A stretch of DNA of 64,000 nucleotides from an uncultured Lachnospiraceae bacterium (GCA_934385475.1 CAKRPS010000005.1:1-64000), one strand, 5' to 3'; positions 16,812 to 29,704 are shown, numbered from the stretch's first letter. Translations and numbers: made by a program. Notes: a model not told the origin generated them from the sequence alone.

Positions 16812-18503
16812 ATGAAAAAATGGATTCCGGCACTTGTTGCGATCGTCCTTATTATCGTGATTGGTGCAGTTGCACTTGGAGGAAAGATACTGGAGAGGTA
16901 TTCTTATTCCAAAGAGCAGGCAAATTTAGCAGAATATTTCGATGTGAGGGGAGATGGGGATGTTCCCATTATCCTGCAGGATGAGAGGATAGAAGAACAT
17001 GCCAGACTTCTGGATGGCGTATGCTACTTCGACTATGCGACTGTACACAAGTATTTTAACGATCGATTTTACGAAGACCCGAAAGAGGGACTTCTTTTGT
17101 ATACACTGCCCGATGCGATTGTGAGAACAACCATCGGAACCCAGGAGGTGACCAAAGGGGCAGAGCAGGAGAACAGAGACTATATCATTGCCCGCTATGA
17201 AGGGGATACGCTGTATGTGGCGGCAGATTTTGTGAAGGAATACACAAATTTTTCCTATCAGCTTTTTGAAAATCCATACCATATGCAGGTTTATACACAG
17301 TGGCCTGCACGTCAGATGGCAACCGTAACCAAGGATACGCAGATCCGCTATCAGGGCGGTATCAAGAGTGATATTCTGCGACAGGTTGCAAAGGGTGAGG
17401 ATGTCGTTGTCCTGGAGGAGATGGAGACCTGGTCCAAGGTAAAGACGCAGGATGCGTATATCGGCTATATTGAGAATAAGAGACTTTCCGAGAAGAGAAC
17501 AGAGGAGCCGATTCCGGTGACAGACTATGCGGAGCCGGTATATGAGTCCAACACAAGGGATCACAAGATCAATCTCGCATGGCATGGTGTCGGGGGAATG
17601 TCCGGGAATGATACCCTTTCGGAAATGATGGCGAATGTCAAGAGTGTCAATGTGATCTCGCCGACCTGGTTTGCGCTTACGGACAACGAGGGAAATTTCA
17701 GCAGCTATGCTTCGCAGGAGTATGTGGACAAGGCACATGCAATGGGACTTGAGGTGTGGGCTCTGGTCGACAACTTTACAGGCGGTGAGGTGGACACCTA
17801 CGAGGTACTTGCCGGAACTACAAAGCGTACAAAGCTGATCGACAGTCTGGTAGCGACAGCACTTCAGTATGGACTGGACGGTATCAATGTCGACTTTGAG
17901 AATATCAGTCAGGAGGCGGGAGAACCGTTTATTGAGTTTATCAGGGAGTTATCCATACCCTGTAGAGAGCACGGTCTGGTTCTTTCCGTAGATAACTATG
18001 TGCCAATGGATCATACCGATCACTATGACCGTGCAGAACAGGGCGTGGTGGCTGACTATGTGATCATTATGGGATATGATGAGCATTATAAGGGAAGCAA
18101 AGAGGCCGGTTCTGTGGCTTCGATCAACTTTGTGGAGCAGGGAATTTCTGATACGGTAGCACAGGTTCCGGCAGAGAAGGTGATCAATGCCGTGCCGTTC
18201 TATACGAGAATCTGGCAGACAAACGGAACAACGGTAGACAGTCAGGCTGTGGGTATGGAGATGGCACAGCAGTATATCAAAGAGCATGGAATCGCGACGG
18301 TGTGGGACGAGGAGACCTGTCAGAACTACGGAGAATACCAGTCTGGGGACAACTATTTCCAAGTATGGCTGGAGGACGAACAGTCTATGCAGGTCAAATT
18401 GAACATCATGAGCAAATATAATATAGCCGGTGTGGCAGAGTGGAAGCTTGGATTTGAGGAACCCGGCATCTGGGATGTCATAGAGGCCTATATGAACCAG
18501 TGA
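16812..18503 (+). CDS. Membrane-anchored SH3 plus GH18 glycosidase-like protein
   Basis: The 563-residue protein has an N-terminal membrane anchor (about residues 4-24), a copper amine oxidase N-like segment, an SH3-type domain around residues 165-225 (VTKDTQIRYQGGIKSDILRQ), and a GH18 domain to the end. The GH18 catalytic motif is DGINVDFENI near residue 360, with the acid Glu kept, and MGYDEHY further on. Related spore-coat and vegetative proteins act on peptidoglycan or chitin-like polymers outside the cell. It precedes a CwlD-type amidase, which supports a wall-remodelling role. Confidence 0.85.
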   Translation: MKKWIPALVAIVLIIVIGAVALGGKILERYSYSKEQANLAEYFDVRGDGDVPIILQDERIEEHARLLDGVCYFDYATVHKYFNDRFYEDPKEGLLLYTLPDAIVRTTIGTQEVTKGAEQENRDYIIARYEGDTLYVAADFVKEYTNFSYQLFENPYHMQVYTQWPARQMATVTKDTQIRYQGGIKSDILRQVAKGEDVVVLEEMETWSKVKTQDAYIGYIENKRLSEKRTEEPIPVTDYAEPVYESNTRDHKINLAWHGVGGMSGNDTLSEMMANVKSVNVISPTWFALTDNEGNFSSYASQEYVDKAHAMGLEVWALVDNFTGGEVDTYEVLAGTTKRTKLIDSLVATALQYGLDGINVDFENISQEAGEPFIEFIRELSIPCREHGLVLSVDNYVPMDHTDHYDRAEQGVVADYVIIMGYDEHYKGSKEAGSVASINFVEQGISDTVAQVPAEKVINAVPFYTRIWQTNGTTVDSQAVGMEMAQQYIKEHGIATVWDEETCQNYGEYQSGDNYFQVWLEDEQSMQVKLNIMSKYNIAGVAEWKLGFEEPGIWDVIEAYMNQ

Positions 18504-18600
18504 TGACAAGGCGAAAAATTTAATTTTCTTTTGAAAAATCTGAATGGCAGGGCAAAAGATTTCATATGAATTTACAGAGGAACTGATCGGAATGTAAAAT

Positions 18601-19386
18601 ATGAAGCCTGCTTGCTTTGCCAAATGCCGGAAAAATGCTACAATAGAAGAGAAAGACAAGACGGACGGACGCGAAATCCTGTTCCGGGTGATCTTGGTCT
18701 GTATGATGTTACTGGCGGGATACTTTGCAGTGCGCGGTGGACAGCGCATGGTGTTGTCCAGCCAGATACAACCGCCCGGAAAGAGCAGATACTGTGTTGT
18801 GATCGATGCCGGTCATGGAGGAATGGACCCCGGTAAGATCAGCGTGGACGGAAGTCTTGAGAAGGATATTAATCTGCAGATTGTCAAAAAGCTGCAGAAG
18901 TTTCTGGAGATGGAGGACGTAGAGGTTATCCTGACCAGAGATTCGGACTCAGGACTGTATGATGAACATGCTTCCAACAAAAAGGTGCAGGATATGAAGA
19001 ACCGGGTAGGGGTGATCGAAAAGAGCACGCCGGATCTGACAGTGAGTATTCATCAGAACAGCTACCATGAGGAATATGTGCATGGGGCGCAGACCTTTTA
19101 TTATCAAAGCAGCACAAACAGTAAGGAACTGGCGGAGAAAATACAGGACAGGATGATCCTTGGACTGGACCCGGACAATACCAGACAGGCCAAGCCGAAT
19201 GACAGCTATTATCTGCTGAAAAAGACTTCCTCCCCGATCGTTATCGTGGAGTGCGGTTTTTTGTCAAATTATGAGGAAGCACAGAAGCTGGCGTCTGATT
19301 ATTATCAGGAAAAGACTGCGTGGGCTATTCATCTGGGAATCATGCAGTATTTGAACAGTATGGCAGATAACAAAGGAAATCAGTGA
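18601..19386 (+). CDS. N-acetylmuramoyl-L-alanine amidase, CwlD-like
   Basis: An Amidase_3 enzyme that cuts the lactyl-peptide bond of peptidoglycan. Zinc ligands are visible in DAGHGGMDPG, GSLEKDINLQ and SIHQNS, and the catalytic Glu in VECGFLSN. A membrane segment lies at about residues 29-45. CwlD forms muramic lactam in spore cortex, but vegetative roles are equally possible. The ATG at 18601 has only a weak ribosome binding site, and an extended -10 (TGCTACAAT, 18636-18644) lies inside this frame, so the true start may be further downstream (ATG 18702 or a GTG nearby). It ends just before the sua5 gene. Confidence 0.88.
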   Translation: MKPACFAKCRKNATIEEKDKTDGREILFRVILVCMMLLAGYFAVRGGQRMVLSSQIQPPGKSRYCVVIDAGHGGMDPGKISVDGSLEKDINLQIVKKLQKFLEMEDVEVILTRDSDSGLYDEHASNKKVQDMKNRVGVIEKSTPDLTVSIHQNSYHEEYVHGAQTFYYQSSTNSKELAEKIQDRMILGLDPDNTRQAKPNDSYYLLKKTSSPIVIVECGFLSNYEEAQKLASDYYQEKTAWAIHLGIMQYLNSMADNKGNQ

Positions 19387-19403
19387 TAGGGAAGTGTTGA
19401 TAG

Positions 19404-20471
19404 TTGAATACCGAAATAATTTCGATGAGTGAGAATGCACCGGACGCAGAAGGTCTGTCCAGGGCAGGAAGGATAATTCGTGAGGGAGGACTTGTGGCCT
19501 TCCCCACAGAGACGGTTTACGGACTTGGCGGAGATGCCCTGAATCCGGAGTCTTCCCGGAAAATATATGCTGCCAAGGGAAGGCCGTCTGATAATCCGCT
19601 GATCGTGCATATAGCGGATATGGATGCCCTTCCGGCAATTGTGAGGGAGATACCCCGGAACGCGGCCAGACTGGCGGAGATTTTCTGGCCGGGACCGCTT
19701 ACCATGATCTTTCAGAAGTCGGACAAGGTGCCGCTTGAAACGACGGGAGGACTGGATACGGTGGCAGTGCGGATGCCGGTTCATAAGGTGGCAAGAGAGT
19801 TTATCAGGGAAGCGGGCGGCTATGTGGCGGCACCGAGCGCCAATCTTTCGGGAAAACCAAGTCCGACGGTAGCCAAATATGTGATAGAGGACATGGATGG
19901 CCGCATTGAGATGATCATTGACGGCGGCAGTGTGGACATCGGGCTGGAATCTACGATCGTAGATATGACTTCGGAAACACCGACTATTCTGCGTCCGGGA
20001 TACATTACGAAGGAGATGCTCGAAGAAGTGCTACAGACGGTGGAAGAAGACTGTACTCTGATGCGGGCCGATTCCGGACAGGCACCCAAGGCTCCCGGCA
20101 TGAAATACAGGCATTATGCGCCGAAGGGAGATCTGACGATTGTAGAGGGAAAACCGGATGCGGTGACGGCCTATATCAATGAACAGACCGCGTTTTTTGC
20201 AGGGCAGGGGAAAAAGGTAGGCGTGATCGGAACCGATGAGTCGATTTCCTGCTACAAAGCACAGGCGTGCAAGAGCGTGGGAACCAGAAAAAAGGACAGT
20301 ACGATAGCAAAAGAACTGTATAGAGTTTTACGGGAATTTGACGATGAGGAGGTAGAGGTGATCTTCTCAGAGTCATTCAGCACGGAAGGTTTTGGACAGG
20401 CTATTATGAACAGACTGCTCAAAGCTGCGGGACATAAAGTGATCAATCTGGAAGGAGAAGAGATAGTATGA
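19404..20471 (+). CDS. sua5: Threonylcarbamoyl-AMP synthase (Sua5 type)
   Basis: The enzyme makes threonylcarbamoyl-AMP for the t6A37 modification of tRNA. Conserved motifs are PTETVYGLGG, KGRPSDNPL, and PSANLSGKPSPT. At 355 residues it is the long Sua5 form with a C-terminal Rossmann-like domain rather than short YrdC. The likely start is TTG at 19404; ribosome binding is modest (AGGGAAG). The end overlaps rpiB by 4 bases (ATGA), implying coupling. Confidence 0.93.
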   Translation: MNTEIISMSENAPDAEGLSRAGRIIREGGLVAFPTETVYGLGGDALNPESSRKIYAAKGRPSDNPLIVHIADMDALPAIVREIPRNAARLAEIFWPGPLTMIFQKSDKVPLETTGGLDTVAVRMPVHKVAREFIREAGGYVAAPSANLSGKPSPTVAKYVIEDMDGRIEMIIDGGSVDIGLESTIVDMTSETPTILRPGYITKEMLEEVLQTVEEDCTLMRADSGQAPKAPGMKYRHYAPKGDLTIVEGKPDAVTAYINEQTAFFAGQGKKVGVIGTDESISCYKAQACKSVGTRKKDSTIAKELYRVLREFDDEEVEVIFSESFSTEGFGQAIMNRLLKAAGHKVINLEGEEIV

Positions 20472-20899
20472 TAGCAATTGGAAGTGACCATGGTGGATTT
20501 GACCTTAAGGAGAAGGTGATTGCGCACCTGAAAGAGCAGGGAGTAGAGTGTAAGGATCTGGGATGCTATGACAAAAGCTCCTGTGATTACCCGATATACG
20601 GAAAGGCTGTTGCTGAGGCGGTAGCATCCGGCGAATGTGAAAAGGGAATCGTGATCTGCACCACCGGAATCGGAATTTCGATCACGGCAAATAAGGTGCC
20701 GGGAATCCGCTGTGCGTTGTGCGCGGATACCGTATCGGCTAAACTGACCAGACTGCACAATGATGCGAATGTGCTGGCCATGGGAGCCGGAATTGTCGGA
20801 GAAAACCTTGCCATGGGAATCGTGGATACATTCCTCGCGACAGAGTTTTCAGGGGAAGAGAGACATCAGAGAAGAATTAATCTGATCGAAAACAAATAG
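20468..20899 (+). CDS. rpiB: Ribose 5-phosphate isomerase B
   Basis: RpiB interconverts ribose-5-phosphate and ribulose-5-phosphate. The 143-residue protein shows GSDHGGFDLKEK at the N terminus, the catalytic-Cys region VICTTGIGISITANK, and DANVLAMGAGIVGE. GGAGAAGAG lies before the ATG, inside the end of sua5. The related galactose-6-phosphate isomerase subunit LacB is less likely given the motifs. Confidence 0.95.
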   Translation: MIAIGSDHGGFDLKEKVIAHLKEQGVECKDLGCYDKSSCDYPIYGKAVAEAVASGECEKGIVICTTGIGISITANKVPGIRCALCADTVSAKLTRLHNDANVLAMGAGIVGENLAMGIVDTFLATEFSGEERHQRRINLIENK

Positions 20900-20911
20900 C
20901 GGAGATCTGGT

Positions 20912-22111
20912 ATGAGGACAAAGCGGGATTTGGCCCTGTGTCTTGCTTTTGCCCTGTTTGTGGCAATGCTGCCTATGACTGTTCATGCAACCGAGGAAAC
21001 GAAGCAGAGGATTGAACAGGCAGAGCAGGAGAAGAAAGATACAGAGTCTAAGCTGGATGAGACGGAAGAGAATCTTGACAAACTGAATGAACAGAAGAGC
21101 AGCCTGGAAGGAACGCTTACGACGTTGAACACGGAGCTGTCGCAGGTCAGTAATAACCTGAATGATCTGGAAGGGAAGATCACCGATAAAGAGGATGAGA
21201 TTGACACCCTGACCCGAAAGATCGAACAGGCCAATAAGGACCTGGAAGAGGCGATTACGCTCAAGGATGATCAGTATGAGAAGATGAAGAAGCAGATACA
21301 GTTTATGTATGAACGAAGCGATTCACTGTACCTGGAACTGATCTTTTCGGCGGGCAGCTTTTCGGATTTCCTGAATAAAAATAACTATATAGAGCAGCTT
21401 TCCTCCTATGAGCAGAATGCACTGGATGAGTACAAGCAGGCGCAGGCAGCGATCGAGCAGAAGAGAGAGGAACTGGAGGCGGACAAGGCAGCTCTGGAGG
21501 CAGACAAGGTGGAATTGAACGACTACAAGGTACAGGTGGTTGCGGAGCAGAGCCGTGTCTCCGGTCTGGTGAGCCAGACCTCTAATTCCATCAATGCGAC
21601 AGCAAGCCAGATATCGGATGCAGAGGCAGCAGCACTTGCCTATGAGCAGAAGCTCAAGGAGCAGGAAGAAAACCTGACGGCCCTGCGTGCAAAGCTGGCA
21701 GAGGAAATCAGGCTGGCAGAACTGGCGGCACAGTCAAGCTGGAGAGATATTTCGGAAGTGGCCTTTGCAGAGGGTGACAGATATCTTCTGGCCAATCTGA
21801 TTTACTGTGAGGCTGGAGGCGAGCCGTATGTAGGACAGGTCGGAGTGGGCTCGGTCGTAATGAACCGCGTGCTCAGTTCCGTATTTCCCAATACGATCAC
21901 CGGTGTGATCTATCAGTCCGGACAGTTTGCACCGGTTGCGAGTGGACGACTGGCATTGGCGCTTGCAGAGAACAGGGCGACGGCGAGCTGTTATCAGGCA
22001 GCGGATGAGGTTATGAACGGAACAACCAATGTGTCTAACTGCGTCTTTTTCAGAACGCCGGTAGAAGGCATCACACCAAAGTATACGATAGGCGGGCATA
22101 TCTTTTATTAA
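20912..22111 (+). CDS. Exported coiled-coil (PcsB-like) cell wall hydrolase with SleB domain
   Basis: The 399-residue protein has a signal peptide (residues 1-26, ending MTVHA-TEE), a long coiled coil of the PcsB/EnvC type (about 30-275, with IQFMYERSDSLYLELIFSAG and FSDFLNKNNYIEQL), and a C-terminal SleB/CwlJ-type Hydrolase_2 domain (LIYCEAGGEPYVGQVGVGSV, residues 295-399) with the presumed catalytic Glu in CEAGGE. PcsB-like coils are normally activated by FtsEX, which suggests a division or separation enzyme. It follows rpiB by 12 bases and ends at a strong hairpin. Confidence 0.88.
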   Translation: MRTKRDLALCLAFALFVAMLPMTVHATEETKQRIEQAEQEKKDTESKLDETEENLDKLNEQKSSLEGTLTTLNTELSQVSNNLNDLEGKITDKEDEIDTLTRKIEQANKDLEEAITLKDDQYEKMKKQIQFMYERSDSLYLELIFSAGSFSDFLNKNNYIEQLSSYEQNALDEYKQAQAAIEQKREELEADKAALEADKVELNDYKVQVVAEQSRVSGLVSQTSNSINATASQISDAEAAALAYEQKLKEQEENLTALRAKLAEEIRLAELAAQSSWRDISEVAFAEGDRYLLANLIYCEAGGEPYVGQVGVGSVVMNRVLSSVFPNTITGVIYQSGQFAPVASGRLALALAENRATASCYQAADEVMNGTTNVSNCVFFRTPVEGITPKYTIGGHIFY

Positions 22112-22159
22112 AGATATCCGGAGAGATTCTATACCAATCCTATAACAACGCAATAAAAT

Positions 22160-22190
22160 GGCGGTACTCTTCGCGAAGAGTACCGCCTGT
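22160..22190. terminator. Perfect 28-bp palindrome, bidirectional terminator
   Basis: Positions 22160-22187 form two 14-base arms with no mismatch, flanked by TGTCTGTTTTG on the right and an ATTTTATTG-type stretch on the left (minus strand). It separates convergent genes. Confidence 0.75.
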
Positions 22191-22209
22191 CTGTTTTGTA
22201 TTCAATCAT

Positions 22210-22695
22210 TTAAAAAGCTTCTGCGGATTCACGGCTGTTGATCGGCTCCTGGAGAGACGAAAATTCACTGGCATAAATCCGCGACAGGAGACTGTTGAGC
22301 CGAAGGAGTGATTTCTTGAGAAGGTCTTCTGTCAGAAGGCCGGACTCCAGTGCTGTCACAAGCTCATCGAGGTCAACCACTTTGACGAAGCCGTCAGGAT
22401 ATACAATGACGTCGGCAAGAAGATCGGTAACGATGTAGGTATCGGTCTCAGGGCGATATTCGTAATCGACGATATCGCAGTACCAGTACAGAAGGGAACC
22501 GTCAGGCCGGTAGAATTTGCTCACCTTGATCCCCTGCTCCAGATAATAGCAGGAATAGCCGTGATGCAGATCCTTGCGTGGCTTCAATGAGTGCCATGCC
22601 GTGACGATCACATGAGAATCCTGATACAAAATCCTGTCATCTTTGAGCAGGATACATTCAGCCGGAATCAGACGCTTTCGGTATAGGATGGGCAT
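22210..22695 (-). CDS. DUF402 protein
   Basis: The 161-residue protein carries the DUF402 core: LLYWYCDIVDYEY followed by YIVTDLLADVIVYPDGFVKV and VDLDEL. DUF402 domains occur in nucleoside phosphatase-like proteins such as Ntdp, so a phosphatase activity on nucleotides is possible. AGGAGG lies just before the ATG. The minus-strand promoter probably lies near the TTGAC palindrome at 22740-22754. Confidence 0.8.
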   Translation of the reverse strand: MPILYRKRLIPAECILLKDDRILYQDSHVIVTAWHSLKPRKDLHHGYSCYYLEQGIKVSKFYRPDGSLLYWYCDIVDYEYRPETDTYIVTDLLADVIVYPDGFVKVVDLDELVTALESGLLTEDLLKKSLLRLNSLLSRIYASEFSSLQEPINSRESAEAF

Positions 22696-22794
22696 GCTTG
22701 GTTACCTCCTTGTTCTTATACGTTAGGTTACACTTACCTTTGACAAAAGTCAATGAAAAATGTCCGGTTTCAGAGCCCGTTTTGATGAATATGC

Positions 22795-22823
22795 TGGACA
22801 AATGTAAAGAAAATGTATATAAT
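22795..22823 (+). promoter_or_regulatory. Promoter of the ATP synthase operon
   Basis: TGGACA (22795-22800), 17 bases, TATAAT (22818-22823) is the best consensus match in the window. It lies about 65 bases before the first gene of the atp operon. Confidence 0.75.
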
Positions 22824-22887
22824 TTTAATGTTCGCGGAACATTTTATAAGCGGATTGCCATACGGAATGAATATGAAGGGAAAGGCT

Positions 22888-23181
22888 GTGAAAAATAATA
22901 GAAACGTCTATCAGGCTTTAATGATGATTAGTCAGTTCGGTATTAACATGCTTGTTCCCATTTTTCTTTGTTCATTCTGCGGAATGTATCTCGACAGGAA
23001 GCTGAATACGTCTTTCTTTTTTGTGTTTTTGTTTTTTGTCGGGGCACTGGCTGGATTCACCAATGTGTTTCGGTTTGCACGCAAGATTTATAACCAGCCT
23101 GCAAGGACGAGAAAGCACAGAACAAATAAAATGGATCGGAGCGATGACCGTGAGAAAAAAGGTGGATGCGACTCTGTTTGA
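22888..23181 (+). CDS. AtpZ/AtpI-family small membrane protein
   Basis: The 97-residue protein has two transmembrane segments (MISQFGINMLVPIFLCSFCG and the FFFVFLFFVGALAGFTNVFR region), typical of AtpZ/YngA-type proteins at the head of F-ATPase operons. The frame is open from further upstream, but AAGGG at 22876-22880 seven bases before GTG 22888 suggests that start. These proteins help assemble the c-ring or move magnesium. It overlaps the next gene by 32 bases. Confidence 0.75.
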   Translation: MKNNRNVYQALMMISQFGINMLVPIFLCSFCGMYLDRKLNTSFFFVFLFFVGALAGFTNVFRFARKIYNQPARTRKHRTNKMDRSDDREKKGGCDSV

Positions 23182-23545
23182 ATTGTGTCTGGGAATCTTT
23201 TTATATGGAGTGATCTTTGAGTGCGTGCTCTTATGTTTTTCCCGTAACGCCTCTTACAGTATAGGGCTTTGGTGCGGTGTTATCGCTGCCATAGCAGGAT
23301 CGATCCATATGTGGGTGACACTTGACAGAAGCATGGAGCTGATACAGAAGTCTGCAACTGCAAAGGTTGCGACCAACTATATTGTGCGGTATCTGCTATT
23401 GGCTGCAGTAATAGGGGTGCTTGCGGTTACGGGGATTGGAAATCCGATCTTTGCTTTTCTGGGATATATGGGCATGAAATTATCGGCGTATTTAAATCCG
23501 CAGATAAAAAAGCTGAATGTCCGCTTTTTTAAGGTAGGTATATAA
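23150..23545 (+). CDS. atpI: ATP synthase subunit I (AtpI-like)
   Basis: A 131-residue protein with four membrane segments, of the ATP synthase I family, which chaperones c-ring assembly. The long open frame begins at 23021, but that start lies inside the previous gene; GGAG at 23138-23141 with 8-base spacing fits GTG 23150 (ATG 23144 is the alternative). It precedes atpB by 66 bases. Confidence 0.75.
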   Translation: MRKKVDATLFELCLGIFLYGVIFECVLLCFSRNASYSIGLWCGVIAAIAGSIHMWVTLDRSMELIQKSATAKVATNYIVRYLLLAAVIGVLAVTGIGNPIFAFLGYMGMKLSAYLNPQIKKLNVRFFKVGI

Positions 23546-23611
23546 GATATATTTGATATATGGAAATAGCATACTGCAATAAAATATGACACAGTATAAG
23601 GAGGTGAAAAT

Positions 23612-24334
23612 ATGGGACAAGGAATTCTTTTATCCGGTGGAGCGGATGTTGATTTTATGATCCATGGGGTATTCTCCTATGAACTGTTTGGACAGACATT
23701 ATGGATAACGACGACACATGTATGTGTGCTGATCGTGATGCTGGTTATCACAGTATTCTGTCTGGCGGCAAACCGTGCGGTGAAGCATGCAACAGAAGTG
23801 CCGGGCACATTTCAGAATATCGCAGAACTGGTAGTGGAGAAGCTGGATGGTATGATCGGCGGAGTTATGGGCAGATTCAGTCCGAAATTCCGCAACTATA
23901 TCGGAACCATCTTTATTTTTATCCTGCTGAGTAACATATCCGGTCTGTTTGGTCTAAGACCGCCGACAGCGGACTACGGAGTTACGTTTGCAATGGCGTT
24001 GATGTCATTTGTACTGATCCATTACAACGAATTCAAATATCAGAAGCTGAAGGGTGTTATTCAGGGATTGTGTGATCCATGGCCAATCTGGGCACCTATC
24101 AATATCATCGGTAATATAGCAGTTCCGATTTCGTTATCGCTGCGTCTGTTTGCGAATATTCTTTCGGGTACTGTTATGATGGCGCTGGTATATGGACTGC
24201 TTTCCAAGATTGCGATCATCTGGCCGGCAGCACTGCATGTTTACTTCGACTTGTTTTCCGGAGCAATCCAGACATACGTATTCTGTATGCTGACCATGAC
24301 GTACATCACAAATGCCTGCACAACAGACGAATAG
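23612..24334 (+). CDS. atpB: F0 subunit a
   Basis: The 240-residue membrane subunit forms the ion half-channels against the c-ring. The essential arginine is seen in ISLSLRLFANILSG near residue 190, and the C-terminal helix has FDLFSGAIQTYVFCMLTMTY. AAGGAGGTG precedes the ATG. Confidence 0.96.
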   Translation: MGQGILLSGGADVDFMIHGVFSYELFGQTLWITTTHVCVLIVMLVITVFCLAANRAVKHATEVPGTFQNIAELVVEKLDGMIGGVMGRFSPKFRNYIGTIFIFILLSNISGLFGLRPPTADYGVTFAMALMSFVLIHYNEFKYQKLKGVIQGLCDPWPIWAPINIIGNIAVPISLSLRLFANILSGTVMMALVYGLLSKIAIIWPAALHVYFDLFSGAIQTYVFCMLTMTYITNACTTDE

Positions 24335-24658
<324 letters not shown>

Positions 24659-24698
24659 TAAGCCTCTGGCAAAATAGAGAAGAAAGGAGGCTAAAAAC

Positions 24699-25259
24699 TT
24701 GAATACAGTAGCTACAGGTCTGGTACTGGCCACTGCGGAAATGGAGCCTCGTCTGTTTGATCTGGATTTCCAGCTTCTGGCGGATACATCATTGATGATC
24801 ATTGCGGTATTTGCACTTTTCCTGGTTGCATCCCATCTGCTTTTCAATCCGGTCAGAGATATGCTGGAGAAGAGACAGGAGAAGATCAAGACAGAGCTGG
24901 ACAGTGCGGCATCCGATATGGAGAATGCAAGAGTACTCAGGGAAGAGTACGAGGCCAGGTTAAAGGATATCAACAAGGAGGCAGAGACAATTCTGGCAGA
25001 GGCCAGAAAAAAGGCTCTTGCCAATGAAAACAAGATCGTTGCTGATGCCAAAGAAGAAGCTGCACGTATTATCGAAAGAGCCAATACGGAAGCAGAACTG
25101 GAAAAGAAAAAAGCGGTCGATGATATGAAGCGTGAGATGGTAGTTCTGGCATCCATGATGGCCGGAAAAGTTGTGAATGCCGCAATCGATACGACAGTAC
25201 AGGACAGTCTCATTGAGGAAACATTGAAAGAAATAGGTGAGGATACATGGCTAAGCTAA
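24699..25259 (+). CDS. atpF: F0 subunit b
   Basis: The stator stalk subunit has one N-terminal membrane helix (LMIIAVFALFLVASHLLF, about residues 30-48) and a long charged coiled coil. It starts with TTG at 24699, eight bases after AAAGGAGG. It overlaps atpH by 13 bases. At 186 residues it is slightly longer than most because of an extra 20-residue N terminus. Confidence 0.93.
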   Translation: MNTVATGLVLATAEMEPRLFDLDFQLLADTSLMIIAVFALFLVASHLLFNPVRDMLEKRQEKIKTELDSAASDMENARVLREEYEARLKDINKEAETILAEARKKALANENKIVADAKEEAARIIERANTEAELEKKKAVDDMKREMVVLASMMAGKVVNAAIDTTVQDSLIEETLKEIGEDTWLS

Positions 25260-25792
25260 TTTCAAAGACCTATGGCGATGCTCTGTTTGAGCTTGCCGTG
25301 GAAGAAGAGAAAGTTGATGTATTATCAGAAGAAATTCTGGAGGTCAAAAAAGTTCTGGACGAAAATCAGGAATTTGGCCGCTTGATGAATCACCCAAAGA
25401 TCATCAAGGAAGAGAAGATCCAGTTGGCACAGCAGGTGTTCGCAGACAGGATTTCCAAAGAGATTATGGGATTTCTCACCATTATCATTTCCAAGGATCG
25501 TTACAGAAATATCGATGAGATTCTGGATTACTTCCTTGCAGAGGTCAAGAAGTATAAGGGAATTGGAGTTGCGACTGTGACGACGGCGGTTCCGTTGAAG
25601 GAAGAACAGCGTAAGAGCGTGGAAAAGAAACTTTTGGAAACAACGGAATACAAGTCAATGGAAATGCACTATGAGACGGATGCCTCTCTGATCGGAGGAA
25701 TGATCATCCGAATCGGAGACAGAGTAGTGGATAGCAGTATCCGTACGAAACTGACGGAGCTGGAGAGAACACTTCTGAAGGTGCAGGTCTGA
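25247..25792 (+). CDS. atpH: F1 subunit delta
   Basis: A 181-residue OSCP/delta protein that links the stator to the alpha-beta head: KTYGDALFELAVEEEKVD at the N terminus and ETDASLIGGMIIRIGDRVVD at the C terminus. The start overlaps atpF. Confidence 0.95.
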   Translation: MAKLISKTYGDALFELAVEEEKVDVLSEEILEVKKVLDENQEFGRLMNHPKIIKEEKIQLAQQVFADRISKEIMGFLTIIISKDRYRNIDEILDYFLAEVKKYKGIGVATVTTAVPLKEEQRKSVEKKLLETTEYKSMEMHYETDASLIGGMIIRIGDRVVDSSIRTKLTELERTLLKVQV

Positions 25793-25816
25793 AGGCCTGA
25801 CGAAAGAAAGATGTAA

Positions 25817-27352
<1,536 letters not shown>

Positions 27353-27375
27353 GAAAGAAAGTAGAAGGTGACGCT

Positions 27376-28233
27376 ATGGCCTCAATGAGAGACATAAAAA
27401 GGCGTAAAGGCAGTATACAGAGCACGCAGCAGATTACAAAGGCAATGAAGCTTGTCTCTACTGTAAAGCTGCAACGTGCAAAGCAGAGGGCTGAGGAATC
27501 CAAGGCTTACTTTAACTGTATGTATGAAACTGTGACTTCTATGCTTGCGAGGACAGCCAATCTGGATCATCCGTATTTGAAAGCGGGAGCATCCGATAAG
27601 AAAGCTGTCATTGTAATCACATCCAATCGTGGGCTTGCAGGAGGATATAACTCCAACATTGTAAAATTGATCACAAGAGGAGAATTCCGCAAGGAAGATC
27701 TCAAGATCTATGCGATTGGTAAGAAGGGAAAAGATTCATTGCAGAAGAGTGGATATGATGTTGTGGAGGAAGATCCCAGCATTATTGAGGACCCATCCTA
27801 TATGGATGCAATGGTCTTGGGAAAGAAGCTGCTTGACTCCTTTGCGGCTGGAGAAATCGGTGAAATCTATCTGGCTTATACCGGATTTAAAAACACGGTA
27901 GTACATGAGCCGAAGCTTCTGAAGCTGCTTCCGGTAGAACCGGCGGCAGAGAAAGCGGAAGAATCGGGAGATAAGGCTTTGATGAACTTTGAACCCGATG
28001 ACGATGAAGCGCTTGATCTTATCATACCCAAATATGTGACCAGTCTCATTTATGGCGGCCTTGTAGAGGCAGTTGCCAGTGAGAACGGTGCGAGAATGCA
28101 GGCGATGGATTCCGCTACAAGCAATGCGGAAGAAATGATAGATGATTTATCACTGATGTACAATAGAGCTCGTCAGGGCTCCATTACGCAGGAATTAACA
28201 GAAATTATAGCAGGAGCGAATGCTATATCTTAA
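27376..28233 (+). CDS. atpG: F1 subunit gamma
   Basis: The rotor shaft subunit, 285 residues: N-terminal MASMRDIKRRKGSIQSTQQI helix and C-terminal NRARQGSITQELTEIIAGAN. An acidic insertion around residues 190-215 (EKAEESGDKALMNFEPDDDE) is typical of clostridial forms. Confidence 0.96.
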   Translation: MASMRDIKRRKGSIQSTQQITKAMKLVSTVKLQRAKQRAEESKAYFNCMYETVTSMLARTANLDHPYLKAGASDKKAVIVITSNRGLAGGYNSNIVKLITRGEFRKEDLKIYAIGKKGKDSLQKSGYDVVEEDPSIIEDPSYMDAMVLGKKLLDSFAAGEIGEIYLAYTGFKNTVVHEPKLLKLLPVEPAAEKAEESGDKALMNFEPDDDEALDLIIPKYVTSLIYGGLVEAVASENGARMQAMDSATSNAEEMIDDLSLMYNRARQGSITQELTEIIAGANAIS

Positions 28234-28238
28234 ATTAA

Positions 28239-29663
<1,425 letters not shown>

Positions 29664-29704
29664 CACGCGTAACGAAACGTATTGGGAAAAGGAGCAGGTA
29701 ATAG

